Below are positions 49,720 to 57,073 of a DNA stretch of 57,073 nt, piece after piece. A program made the position numbers and the translations under genes. The first letter of the stretch is position 1. Every line of letters starts with the position of its first letter. The notes under the pieces were generated by a model. That model was not told the origin of the DNA, made no database searches, and saw only the letters and a program-made list of their open reading frames with translations. Origin of the DNA: Hydrogenophilus sp. (lineage in GTDB: Bacteria; Pseudomonadota; Gammaproteobacteria; Burkholderiales; Thiobacillaceae); the NCBI GenBank assembly GCA_020725195.1, contig DYFL01000010.1:1-57073 (forward strand), in the 5' to 3' direction.

Positions 49720-50115
49720 TCACGCCACAACGCACAGGACCTCGCCGCCCACGCCGAGGGAGCGGGCCTTGCGGTCCGTCATAACACCCTTGGAGGTGGA
49801 AACGATGGCCACACCAAGACCGTTCATCACGCGGGGGATGTCTGCGCTGCCCTTGTAGATGCGCAGGCCCGGCCGGCTGACGCGCTCGATCTTCTCGATC
49901 ACGGGGCGGCCCGCGTAGTACTTGAGGGCAATTTCCATCTCGGGCAGACCCGCACTGTCCTGCACCAGGTAATCCTCGATATAGCCCTCGTCCTTCAGCA
50001 CCTGCGCAATGGCCTTCTTCAGCTTGGAGGCAGGCATGCGGATGCTGACCTTCTCCGACATCTGGCCATTGCGGATGCGGGTCAGCATATCGGCAATGGG
50101 ATCGCTCATGCTCAT
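49720..50115 (-). CDS. rpsH: 30S ribosomal protein S8
   Basis: 131-aa central-domain protein ([60 protein letters not shown]). In E. coli it represses the spc operon by binding near rplE. Two in-frame ATGs (50115 and 50109); the first matches betaproteobacterial homologues. Confidence 0.98.
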   Translation of the reverse strand: MSMSDPIADMLTRIRNGQMSEKVSIRMPASKLKKAIAQVLKDEGYIEDYLVQDSAGLPEMEIALKYYAGRPVIEKIERVSRPGLRIYKGSADIPRVMNGLGVAIVSTSKGVMTDRKARSLGVGGEVLCVVA

Positions 50116-50127
50116 ATCGTCACTCCC

Positions 50128-50433
50128 TTACCAGCTGGCCTTGATCACGCCCGGGATCTCGCCGCGCATGGCGATCTCGCGGATCTTGTTCCGGCACAGG
50201 CCGAACTTTCTGAATACGCCGCGCGGCCGGCCGGTGAGCTGGCAGCGGTTGCGCAGCCGGGCGGGGCTGGCGTTGCGCGGCAGCGCCTGCAGCTTTTCCC
50301 GGGCAGCCATACGCTCTTCCTCGGAGCGGCCGACGTCGTTGAAGATCGATTTCAGCTCGGCACGCTTGGCCTCGTACTTCTTCACCATGCGGCGGCGCTT
50401 GTCTTCACGGTTGATCAATGCAGTTTTGGCCAT
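50128..50433 (-). CDS. rpsN: 30S ribosomal protein S14
   Basis: 101-aa long form without zinc cysteines: [60 protein letters not shown]. This is the usual housekeeping form. 7 nt after rplE. Confidence 0.98.
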   Translation of the reverse strand: MAKTALINREDKRRRMVKKYEAKRAELKSIFNDVGRSEEERMAAREKLQALPRNASPARLRNRCQLTGRPRGVFRKFGLCRNKIREIAMRGEIPGVIKASW

Positions 50434-50440
50434 GTCAACC

Positions 50441-50980
50441 TCAACTCCTGAACGGGAACTTGAACGCGGCGAGCAGGGCCTTGGCTTCGGCGTCGCTCTT
50501 GGCGGTGGTGGTGATGGTGATGTTCAGCCCGCGCAGCGCGTCGATCTTGTCGTACTCGATCTCGGGGAACATGATCTGCTCGCGCACGCCCATGTTGTAG
50601 TTGCCGCGGCCGTCGAAGCCCTTGCCGCCCACGCCGCGGAAGTCGCGGATGCGCGGGATGGCGATGTTGACCAGGCGGTCGAGGAACTCGTACATGCGCT
50701 CGCGGCGCAGGGTGACCTTGCAGCCGACGGGATAGCCGTCGCGGATCTTGAAGGCCGCGATGGACTTGCGCGCCTTGGTGACCACGGGCTTCTGGCCGGC
50801 GATCTTGATCAGGTCGCCCACGGCGTGATCCATCACCTTCTTGTCGCCCACGGCCTCGCCCACCCCCATGTTGAGGGTGATCTTCTCGATCCTGGGCACT
50901 TCCATCACCGACTTGTAGCCGAACTGTTTGGTGAGTTCCGCTACCACGGTGTCCTTGTAGAAATCATGCAAACGCGCCAT
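50441..50980 (-). CDS. rplE: 50S ribosomal protein L5
   Basis: 179 aa from the ATG at 50980: [80 protein letters not shown]. Binds 5S rRNA and the P-site tRNA. 10 nt after rplX; the open frame extends upstream through rplX but that part is a shadow. Confidence 0.98.
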   Translation of the reverse strand: MARLHDFYKDTVVAELTKQFGYKSVMEVPRIEKITLNMGVGEAVGDKKVMDHAVGDLIKIAGQKPVVTKARKSIAAFKIRDGYPVGCKVTLRRERMYEFLDRLVNIAIPRIRDFRGVGGKGFDGRGNYNMGVREQIMFPEIEYDKIDALRGLNITITTTAKSDAEAKALLAAFKFPFRS

Positions 50981-50990
50981 GACCAACCCC

Positions 50991-51305
50991 TCAAGCGTCC
51001 ACGACTTCGCCGTTGGACTTGAAGAAGCGCACCTTGCGCCCGTCCTCCAGCGTCTTGATACCCACACGCTCGCCCTTGCCCGCGGCCGCATTGAACAGGG
51101 CCACGTTAGAGACATGGATGGGCATGTCCTTGTCCATGAAGCCGCCCGTCGTGCCGCGCAGGGGATTGGGCTTGACCGCGCGCTTGACGCGGTTGATCCC
51201 CTCCACGACCACGCGGTCTTCCAGAACGCGCAGCACGGTGCCGCGCTTGCCCCTGTCCTTGCCGGTCAGGACGATGACTTCGTCGCCTTTGCGAATCTTG
51301 CGCAT
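50991..51305 (-). CDS. rplX: 50S ribosomal protein L24
   Basis: 104-aa assembly initiator with a KOW motif: [40 protein letters not shown]. Ends [14 protein letters not shown]. 10 nt after rplN. Confidence 0.98.
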   Translation of the reverse strand: MRKIRKGDEVIVLTGKDRGKRGTVLRVLEDRVVVEGINRVKRAVKPNPLRGTTGGFMDKDMPIHVSNVALFNAAAGKGERVGIKTLEDGRKVRFFKSNGEVVDA

Positions 51306-51315
51306 GACCGCCTCC

Positions 51316-51684
51316 TTACAGAACCTCGGGCGCGAGGGAGACGATCTTCATGAACTTCTCCGTGCGCAATTCGCGGGTGACCGGCCCGAAGATGCGGGTG
51401 CCGATGGGCTCAAGCTTGTTGTTGAGCAGCACGGCCGCATTGTGGTCGAACTTGATGAGCGAGCCGTCGGGGCGGCGCACGCCCTTGGCGGTACGCACCA
51501 CCACGGCGTTGTAGACGTCGCCCTTCTTGACCCGGCCGCGCGGGGCCGCGTCCTTGATGCTCACCTTGATGATGTCGCCGACGCCGGCATAGCGGCGCTT
51601 GGAGCCGCCCAGCACCTTGATGCACATCACGGTGCGCGCGCCGGTGTTGTCGGCCACGTCCAGCATGGACTGCATTTGAATCAT
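51316..51684 (-). CDS. rplN: 50S ribosomal protein L14
   Basis: 122 aa, the canonical length, from the ATG at 51684: [60 protein letters not shown]. First gene of the spc block, behind the promoter at 51787-51815. Confidence 0.98.
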   Translation of the reverse strand: MIQMQSMLDVADNTGARTVMCIKVLGGSKRRYAGVGDIIKVSIKDAAPRGRVKKGDVYNAVVVRTAKGVRRPDGSLIKFDHNAAVLLNNKLEPIGTRIFGPVTRELRTEKFMKIVSLAPEVL

Positions 51685-51786
51685 GATTTCAACTCCAATC
51701 CAACTTGCCGCCTTCACGGCTGCAGTTTTGGATCCCGAAGGGTTGGCGCTCCGGGCATGACGCCCTGTGCGCGACGAAAAGACGAG

Positions 51787-51815
51787 ATTCTAGCCGCGCT
51801 CTTTTCGCTCTGCAA
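51787..51815 (-). promoter_or_regulatory. spc-block promoter upstream of rplN
   Basis: On the minus strand TTGCAG (51815-51810), exactly 17 nt, TAGAAT (51792-51787), about 100 nt before the rplN ATG, in a 159-nt gap after rpsQ, the widest gap of the ribosomal run. It matches the position of the spc promoter in E. coli. Confidence 0.7.
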
Positions 51816-51843
51816 GCACTAAATTACGCTTCCGCGGCAAGGC

Positions 51844-52116
51844 TCAGACCACCCGGGCCTTTTCGACCAGGCGGGTCACCTTCCAGGACTTGGTCTTGGA
51901 CAGCGGGCGCGATTCCTCGATGACCACGGTATCGCCCTCGTGGAACTCGTTGTTCTCGTCGTGGGCGTGGTACTTCTTGGAGCGGCGGATCACCTTTCCG
52001 TAGAGGGGGTGCTTGACCTTGCGCTCCACCAGCACGGTCACCGTCTTGTCCATCTTGTCGCTGACCACCTTGCCGGTGAGTGCGCGGACGATCTTCGTGT
52101 TTTCCTGCTCGGCCAT
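51844..52116 (-). CDS. rpsQ: 30S ribosomal protein S17
   Basis: 90-aa OB-fold protein: [60 protein letters not shown]. Last gene of the S10 block, 10 nt after rpmC. Confidence 0.98.
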   Translation of the reverse strand: MAEQENTKIVRALTGKVVSDKMDKTVTVLVERKVKHPLYGKVIRRSKKYHAHDENNEFHEGDTVVIEESRPLSKTKSWKVTRLVEKARVV

Positions 52117-52126
52117 GTCCTACCTC

Positions 52127-52327
52127 TCAGTTGACGGCCTTGAGCCGCATCTCGTGCATCAGCGTACGCACACGGGCGATGTCGCGACGCACCTTGCGCA
52201 ACTCATGGGTTTTCTTCGTCTGCTGGGTGGCGACTTGCATGCGCAGGCTGAACTGGGCACGCAGCAGCTCCAGCAATTCCTTCTTGAGCTCGTCCTGGCT
52301 CTTGCTTCTCAACTCGGTCGCTTTCAT
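52127..52327 (-). CDS. rpmC: 50S ribosomal protein L29
   Basis: 66-aa helical hairpin: [60 protein letters not shown]. Docks trigger factor and SRP at the tunnel exit. 2 nt after rplP. Confidence 0.98.
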   Translation of the reverse strand: MKATELRSKSQDELKKELLELLRAQFSLRMQVATQQTKKTHELRKVRRDIARVRTLMHEMRLKAVN

Positions 52328-52329
52328 CC

Positions 52330-52746
52330 TCAGCCCCCGATCTGCCGGGTCACAAACGCGGTCGGGATGGGCAGCTTGGCGGCAGCCAGGCGGAACGCCT
52401 CGCGCGCCAGCTCTTCGCTCACGCCTTCCATCTCATAGAGCACCTTGCCGGGCTGGATCTCGGCCACCCAGTACTCCGGGGCACCCTTGCCGTTGCCCAT
52501 CCGAACCTCGGCGGGCTTCCTGGAGATCGGCTTGTCCGGGAAGATGCGGATCCAGATGCGGCCGCCGCGCTTGACGTGGCGGGTCATGGCGCGCCGCGCC
52601 GCCTCGATCTGGCGGGCGGTGATCCGGCCGCGGCCGATGGCCTTCAGGCCGAAATCGCCGAAGCTCACCTTGGCGCCACGGGTCGCGATGCCGGTGTTGC
52701 GGCCCTTCTGCTCCTTGCGGTATTTCCTTCTAGCCGGCTGCAGCAT
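52330..52746 (-). CDS. rplP: 50S ribosomal protein L16
   Basis: 138-aa protein near the A site: [60 protein letters not shown]. The first 17 nt overlap the end of rpsC. Confidence 0.98.
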   Translation of the reverse strand: MLQPARRKYRKEQKGRNTGIATRGAKVSFGDFGLKAIGRGRITARQIEAARRAMTRHVKRGGRIWIRIFPDKPISRKPAEVRMGNGKGAPEYWVAEIQPGKVLYEMEGVSEELAREAFRLAAAKLPIPTAFVTRQIGG

Positions 52747-53437
52747 GTTTCACTCCTGACTTCTTGCCTCTCTTCTCGGGCTCCGGCGCAGCCACGGGCC
52801 TGTCGCCGCGCCCCAGGCTCTCGCCCTTGTACACCCAGACCTTGATGCCGATGACGCCATAGGTGGTGTTCGCCTCGGCGAAGCCGTAGTCGATGTCGGC
52901 GCGCAGGGTGTGCAACGGCACGCGGCCCTCGCGGTACCATTCTGTACGGGCGATCTCGGCGCCGTTCAGGCGGCCCGAGCTCATGATCTTGATGCCCTGG
53001 GCGCCGAAGCGCATGGCGTTCTGCATGGAGCGCTTCATGGCGCGGCGGAACATGATGCGCTTGACCAGCTGGTTGGCGATGGAGTCGGCGATGATCTGCG
53101 CGTCGGTCTCGGGCTTGCGCACCTCCTCGATGTTCAGGGTCACCGGCACGCTCATCATGGCCTGAAGCTGGCGGCGCAGCGCCTCGATGTCCTCGCCCTT
53201 CTTGCCGATCACCACCCCCGGGCGCGCCGAGTAGAGGGTGATACGGGCGTTCTTCGCCGGGCGCTCGATCACGATGCGGCTCACCGAGGCGTGCGAGAGC
53301 TTCTTCTTGAGGAAGCCGCGCACCTTGATGTCCTCGAGCAGGGTCGTGCCGAAGCCCTTGTTGCTGGCATACCACTTGGAGGCCCAGTCGCGGGTCACGC
53401 TCAAGCGGAAGCCGGTCGGATGAATCTTCTGTCCCAT
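52730..53437 (-). CDS. rpsC: 30S ribosomal protein S3
   Basis: 235 aa: [22 protein letters not shown] domain with [20 protein letters not shown] and [19 protein letters not shown]-terminal domain with [20 protein letters not shown]. Part of the mRNA entry helicase site. The C-terminus (GVKHAAAG) overlaps rplP. Confidence 0.98.
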   Translation of the reverse strand: MGQKIHPTGFRLSVTRDWASKWYASNKGFGTTLLEDIKVRGFLKKKLSHASVSRIVIERPAKNARITLYSARPGVVIGKKGEDIEALRRQLQAMMSVPVTLNIEEVRKPETDAQIIADSIANQLVKRIMFRRAMKRSMQNAMRFGAQGIKIMSSGRLNGAEIARTEWYREGRVPLHTLRADIDYGFAEANTTYGVIGIKVWVYKGESLGRGDRPVAAPEPEKRGKKSGVKHAAAG

Positions 53438-53447
53438 AGTCCTATCC

Positions 53448-53777
53448 TCAGTCGCCGACCGTCACGGTGATGTGACAGGTGGGTTTCGTAATGCGGTTGC
53501 CGCGGCCCTTGGCGCGGGCGGTGAAACGCTTGAGGACCGGACCCTGGTCGACATGGATGGTCGCGACCTTGAGGGTGTCGATGTCGGCGCCCTCGTTGTG
53601 CTCAGCGTTGGCGATGGCCGACTCCAGCACCTTCTTGATGACACCGGCGGATTTCTGCGGCGAGAAGGCGAGGATGTTCAGCGCCTTGTCCACGGACTTG
53701 CCGCGAACCAGATCGGCGACCAGGCGGGCCTTTTGTGCGGAAAGCCGAGTGCCTCTCAGTACGGCGGAAACTCTCAT
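53448..53777 (-). CDS. rplV: 50S ribosomal protein L22
   Basis: 109 aa: [40 protein letters not shown], and the hairpin loop [20 protein letters not shown] that lines the exit tunnel. 11 nt after rpsS. Confidence 0.98.
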   Translation of the reverse strand: MRVSAVLRGTRLSAQKARLVADLVRGKSVDKALNILAFSPQKSAGVIKKVLESAIANAEHNEGADIDTLKVATIHVDQGPVLKRFTARAKGRGNRITKPTCHITVTVGD

Positions 53778-53788
53778 CGATGCTCTCC

Positions 53789-54067
53789 TTACTTCCTCTT
53801 GGCCTTCTTGTCGGCGGCGTGACCCTTGAACGTCCGGGTCAGCGAGAACTCGCCGAGCTTGTGGCCCACCATGTTTTCCGTGACGTACACGGGGATATGC
53901 TGCTTGCCGTTGTGCACCGCGATCGTCAGGCCGATGAACTCGGGCAGGACGGTCGAGCGTCGCGACCAGGTCTTGATCGGACGCTTGTCGCCGGCAGAAT
54001 GGGCCGCCACGACTTTATTCATGAGATGCCCGTCGACGAACGGGCCCTTCTTAACGGAACGTGCCAT
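53789..54067 (-). CDS. rpsS: 30S ribosomal protein S19
   Basis: 92 aa: [60 protein letters not shown]. Binds the 30S head with S13. 13 nt after rplB. Confidence 0.98.
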   Translation of the reverse strand: MARSVKKGPFVDGHLMNKVVAAHSAGDKRPIKTWSRRSTVLPEFIGLTIAVHNGKQHIPVYVTENMVGHKLGEFSLTRTFKGHAADKKAKRK

Positions 54068-54080
54068 AACGCCTCACCTC

Positions 54081-54908
54081 TTACGCTTTATGCCGGCGGC
54101 GCACGATCATCGTGTCGGTGCGCTTGTTGCTGCGGGTACGGTAGCCCTTGCTCGGCTGACCCCAAGGCGACACGGGGACACGCCCCTCGCCGGTACGGCC
54201 CTCACCACCACCGTGCGGGTGATCGATCGGGTTCATGGCCACGCCGCGGACGGTCGGGCGGATGCCGCGCCAGCGCATGGCGCCCGCCTTGCCGTAGGAG
54301 CGCAGGCCGTTCTCTTCGTTGCCCACCTCGCCGATGGTGGCGCGGCAGTCGACGTGGACCCTGCGGATCTCGCCGGAGCGCAGGCGCAGCTGCGCGTAGC
54401 TGCCTTCGCGGGCCAGGAGCTGGACGCTGGTGCCGGCGGCGCGGGCGAGCTGGGCGCCCTTGCCGGGCTGCATCTCGATGCAGTGCACCGTGGTGCCCAC
54501 CGGGATGTTGCGCAGCGGCAGGGCGTTGCCCGCCTTGATGGGCGCCTCGGAGCCGTTCATCAGCTGAGCACCCACCTCGACGCCGCGGGTGGCGATCACG
54601 TAGCGACGCTCGCCGTCTGCATAGCACAGCAGGGCGATGTGCGCGCTGCGGTTCGGGTCGTACTCGATGCGCTCGACCTTGGCGGGGATGCCGTCCTTGT
54701 CGCGCCTGAAGTCGACGATGCGATAGTGGTGCTTGTGGCCACCGCCCTTGTGACGGGTGGTGATGTGGCCATTGTTGTTGCGGCCGGCCTTCTGCTTCTG
54801 CTTCTCGAGCAGGGCGGCATGCGGAGCGCCCTTGTGCAGGCCGGGCGTCACCACCTTGACGACGGCGCGGCGGCCCGCGGAAGTCGGTTTAACTTTTACC
54901 AGCGGCAT
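54081..54908 (-). CDS. rplB: 50S ribosomal protein L2
   Basis: 275 aa: [40 protein letters not shown], and the peptidyl-transferase-proximal [19 protein letters not shown] with the conserved His. Basic C-terminus [20 protein letters not shown]. 3 nt after rplW. Confidence 0.98.
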   Translation of the reverse strand: MPLVKVKPTSAGRRAVVKVVTPGLHKGAPHAALLEKQKQKAGRNNNGHITTRHKGGGHKHHYRIVDFRRDKDGIPAKVERIEYDPNRSAHIALLCYADGERRYVIATRGVEVGAQLMNGSEAPIKAGNALPLRNIPVGTTVHCIEMQPGKGAQLARAAGTSVQLLAREGSYAQLRLRSGEIRRVHVDCRATIGEVGNEENGLRSYGKAGAMRWRGIRPTVRGVAMNPIDHPHGGGEGRTGEGRVPVSPWGQPSKGYRTRSNKRTDTMIVRRRHKA

Positions 54909-54911
54909 GGC

Positions 54912-55223
54912 TTACTCCCCCGCCACAAAATTGAGTTCCTGGCCCGGCTTGAGGCACACATAGGCCTTGCGCCAGTTGTCGCGGCGGCCGAAGTGGCGCC
55001 CGAAGCGCTTGGCCTTGCCCTTGACGTTGGCCACCTTGACGGCCTCCACCTGGACCTTGAACAGCAGCTCGACGGCCGCCTTGATCTCGGGCTTGGTGGC
55101 GTCGGGAGCCACGCGCAGAACGACCTGCTCGTGCTTGTCGGCCACGCGCGTGCTCTTCTCGGAGATCACCGGCGCGAGGATGACCTGCATCAGGCGCTCC
55201 TCGTTCATCTTCACGGCATTCAT
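54912..55223 (-). CDS. rplW: 50S ribosomal protein L23
   Basis: 103 aa: [60 protein letters not shown]. Docking site for trigger factor and SRP. The first codons (MNAVK) overlap the rplD stop by 4 nt; the inner ATG at MNEE is an alternative start. Confidence 0.97.
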   Translation of the reverse strand: MNAVKMNEERLMQVILAPVISEKSTRVADKHEQVVLRVAPDATKPEIKAAVELLFKVQVEAVKVANVKGKAKRFGRHFGRRDNWRKAYVCLKPGQELNFVAGE

Positions 55224-55846
55224 GCGTACATCTCCTCAAAGGACTTCACCGCGTCGCGGGTCATCACCACCCGGTCGAAGCGGATCAGGCACCAGGGGTC
55301 GGCCTGGTGCGGCTCCAGCACCAGCACATTGGGCAGGTTGCGGGAGGACATCCACAGGTTGTCGTCCACCTCGGGGGTGATGATCAGCACCCGGTCGGTG
55401 ATGCCCATGCCCTTGATCTTGCCGGCCAGGAGCCTGGTCTTGGGGGCCTCGACGCTGAAGCCGTCGACCACGGTGAGCCGCCCGTCCTGGGCGAGCTTCG
55501 AGAGGATCGCGGCGATGCCGGCCCGGTACATCTTGCGGTTCACCTTCTGGGTGAAGTTCTCGTCCGGGCGGTTCGGGAAGGTCCGGCCGCCTCCGCGCCA
55601 GATCGGGCTGGAGGTCATGCCGGAGCGCGCACGGCCCGTGCCCTTCTGACGCCAGGGCTTGCGGGTGCTGTGCTTGACCTCTTCGCGGTTCTTCTGGGCA
55701 CGCGTGCCCTGGCGCGCATTGGCCATGAACGCGGTCAGCACCTGGTGCACCAGGGCTTCGTTGTACTCGCGGCCGAAGAGGGTATCGGAGGCGGTCACGG
55801 CGCCGGCTTCGGCGCCCTGCTCGTTGATCAGCCTGAGTTCCATCAT
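55220..55846 (-). CDS. rplD: 50S ribosomal protein L4
   Basis: 208 aa: [60 protein letters not shown] (tunnel loop), and [20 protein letters not shown]. In E. coli L4 autoregulates the S10 operon. Two adjacent ATGs (55846, 55843), the first overlapping the rplC stop by 4 nt. Confidence 0.98.
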   Translation of the reverse strand: MMELRLINEQGAEAGAVTASDTLFGREYNEALVHQVLTAFMANARQGTRAQKNREEVKHSTRKPWRQKGTGRARSGMTSSPIWRGGGRTFPNRPDENFTQKVNRKMYRAGIAAILSKLAQDGRLTVVDGFSVEAPKTRLLAGKIKGMGITDRVLIITPEVDDNLWMSSRNLPNVLVLEPHQADPWCLIRFDRVVMTRDAVKSFEEMYA

Positions 55847-56487
55847 GCACCCCCTTTCACGGCCGGGCGCACGACGACGTCACCACCCTTGGCGCCGGGG
55901 ACGGCACCCTTGATGAGCAGCAGCTGGCGCTCGGCGTCCACGCGGACCACTTCGAGGTTCTGCACGGTGCGCTGGACGGCCCCCATGTGGCCGGACATGC
56001 GCTTGCCGGGGAAGATCCGGCCGGGGTCCTGGGCCTGGCCGATGGAGCCGGGGACGTTGTGCGAGCGGGAGTTGCCGTGGCTGGCGCGCTGGGAGGCGAA
56101 GTTGTGGCGCTTGATGGTACCGGCGAAGCCCTTGCCCTGGGAGACGCCGGAGACGTCCACCATCTGGCCCGCCTGGAAGAGCTCGACCGTGACCGGGGCA
56201 CCGGCCTGGTACTGGCTGGCCAGGTCAGCGCCCACACGGAATTCCGTCATGCCGCGCGCCGCTTCCACGCCCGCCTTGGCGCAGTGACCCGCCAGGGGCT
56301 TGGCCACGCGGCTGGCTTTGCGGCTGCCGTAGGCGATCTGCACGGCGTCGTAGCCGTCCACCGCCCCGGTCTTGACTTGGCTGACGCGGTTGTTCGACAT
56401 GTCCAGCACGGTCACCGGGACGGAGCTGCCGTCCTCGGTGAAAATGCGGGTCATGCCGATCTTGCGACCGACAAGGCCTAGACTCAT
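55843..56487 (-). CDS. rplC: 50S ribosomal protein L3
   Basis: 214 aa: [20 protein letters not shown], then [20 protein letters not shown] and [20 protein letters not shown], including the Gln in GSIGQ that PrmB methylates in E. coli. Preceded by AAGGAAAAG and by a 109-nt spacer containing a strong hairpin. Confidence 0.98.
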   Translation of the reverse strand: MSLGLVGRKIGMTRIFTEDGSSVPVTVLDMSNNRVSQVKTGAVDGYDAVQIAYGSRKASRVAKPLAGHCAKAGVEAARGMTEFRVGADLASQYQAGAPVTVELFQAGQMVDVSGVSQGKGFAGTIKRHNFASQRASHGNSRSHNVPGSIGQAQDPGRIFPGKRMSGHMGAVQRTVQNLEVVRVDAERQLLLIKGAVPGAKGGDVVVRPAVKGGA

Positions 56488-56551
56488 GTTCTTTTCCTTA
56501 AGTCAACGCCGACTGCAATTGGCCGGCGGTTCAAAAACAAGCGCTCGATGA

Positions 56552-56581
56552 ACGCAGGCGGAACCGCAGTTCCCTCTGCGT
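56552..56581 (-). promoter_or_regulatory. Intercistronic hairpin between rpsJ and rplC
   Basis: On the minus strand ACGCAGAGGGAAC, loop TGCG, GTTCCGCCTGCGT: 13 positions with two mismatches. A TTGTTTTTG run follows about 12 nt later. Could be an attenuator, a processing site or a regulatory structure. Confidence 0.5.
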
Positions 56582-56596
56582 CAAAGGGGCGCCATG

Positions 56597-56908
56597 TTAC
56601 TGCAGTTTGATCTCGACGTCCACACCTGCGGGCAGATCGAGCTTCATCAGGGCGTCCACGGTCTTGTCCGTGGGGTCGATGATGTCCATCAGGCGCTTGT
56701 GCGTACGCACCTCGAGCTGGTCGCGGGAGGTCTTGTTCACGTGCGGCGAGCGCAGGATGTCGAAGCGCTCGATGGCGGTGGGCAGGGGCACGGGGCCCTT
56801 GACGACCGCGCCGGTGCGCTTGGCCGTGTCCACGATCTCCATGGCGGACTGGTCGATGAGCTTGTAGTCATACGCCTTGAGGCGGATGCGAATCTTCTGG
56901 CTTTGCAT
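56597..56908 (-). CDS. rpsJ: 30S ribosomal protein S10
   Basis: 103 aa: [60 protein letters not shown]. First gene of the S10 operon and, elsewhere, the NusE transcription antitermination factor. I chose the second of two adjacent ATGs because GGAG lies 7 nt upstream of it and only 4 nt from the first. 88 nt after tuf, across a repeat module. Confidence 0.98.
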   Translation of the reverse strand: MQSQKIRIRLKAYDYKLIDQSAMEIVDTAKRTGAVVKGPVPLPTAIERFDILRSPHVNKTSRDQLEVRTHKRLMDIIDPTDKTVDALMKLDLPAGVDVEIKLQ

Positions 56909-56918
56909 CATTCAACTC

Positions 56919-56988
56919 CGGGAAACGAGAAACGCGAAACGGGAAAAGTTGGGCGATACGCGGCGCGTTTCCCTTTTCCCGTCTCCCT
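56919..56988. repeat. Intraoperonic inverted-repeat module, GGGAAAC units (copy 2)
   Basis: Between tuf and rpsJ. Left arm 56919-56948 holds GGGAAACGAGAAACGCGAAA and CGGGAAAAG. Right arm 56965-56987 holds GCGTTTCCCTTTTCCCGTCT and CCC. Centre about 16 nt. Same family as 771-855, with more decayed units. Confidence 0.85.
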
Positions 56989-56996
56989 ATCCCTTA

Positions 56997-57073
56997 TTAC
57001 TCGATAATCTTCGCCACCACGCCGGCGCCCACGGTGCGGCCGCCTTCGCGCACCGCGAAGCGCAGGCCCTCTT
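56997..57073 (-). CDS. tuf: Elongation factor Tu (C-terminal fragment, 5' part outside window)
   Basis: The last 25 codons read EGLRFAVREGGRTVGAGVVA then KIIE and TAA, the highly conserved end of EF-Tu domain III. The position directly before rpsJ is that of the tuf gene of the str operon. The rest lies past the right edge. Confidence 0.95.
   Translation of the reverse strand, partial: EGLRFAVREGGRTVGAGVVAKIIE

Overview
This is a GC-rich chromosomal window in which almost every gene belongs to a conserved proteobacterial core neighbourhood. The gene orders, the protein styles and the complete Tol-Pal system point to a Gram-negative betaproteobacterium (Nitrosomonadales, Thiobacillus or Rhodocyclales-like). 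That placement is inference from gene content; no rRNA is present. No CRISPR array, phage, integrase or complete insertion sequence was found.

Layout, 1-17 kb, nearly all minus strand. The branched-chain amino acid operon ilvB-ilvH-ilvC (ilvC cut by the left edge). A secreted Rap1a/Tai-like protein. tRNA-Lys(TTT) behind a perfect sigma-70 promoter. A YeeE/YedE-type sulfur-compound transporter. Then one long run: yebC-ruvC-ruvA-ruvB-ybgC-tolQ-tolR-tolA-tolB-pal-cpoB-queE-queC, covering Holliday-junction processing, envelope constriction and queuosine precursor synthesis. Upstream of it lie an internally deleted FMN reductase and a cytochrome b561-yceI-yceI operon.

17-34 kb. A HerA-like ATPase (yjgR) on plus. 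On minus follow a PAS-PAS-kinase-receiver protein, clsB-ybhP, a small lipoprotein, a macro-domain protein, nudB-aspS-DUF502-fmdB, a fadL-like porin with a stand-alone acyl-ACP synthetase (Aas ligase half), a degenerate sensor kinase next to an intact NarL-type regulator, ssb and a YajR-like MFS transporter.

34-41 kb, plus strand. uvrA, a small conserved hypothetical, an RsuA/RluF-type pseudouridine synthase, and an HD-GYP phosphodiesterase overlapping a hybrid histidine kinase.

41-57 kb, minus strand. A SAM hydrolase and a PhzF protein, then the alpha, spc and S10 ribosomal operons from rplQ back to rpsJ, ending in the last codons of tuf. The spc boundary before rplN has its own good promoter, and a strong terminator follows rplQ.

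The most unusual signal is not a gene. At least eight junctions between co-directional operon genes carry short modules with one architecture: a left arm of imperfect 7-9 nt tandem units, a unique centre, and a right arm of the reverse-complement units. The units differ between places (GGGAAAC, AGTGAAAA, ACACAGATG, GGACCGAG). One module supplies the ruvA stop codon. Two further REP-like families are present, one as inverted copies about 5.4 kb apart. Other points worth checking: a duplicated 3' tail of rplQ, a flavin reductase that has lost its SPEYN core, a sensor kinase without its ATP-binding residues, and the fadL-aas pair.
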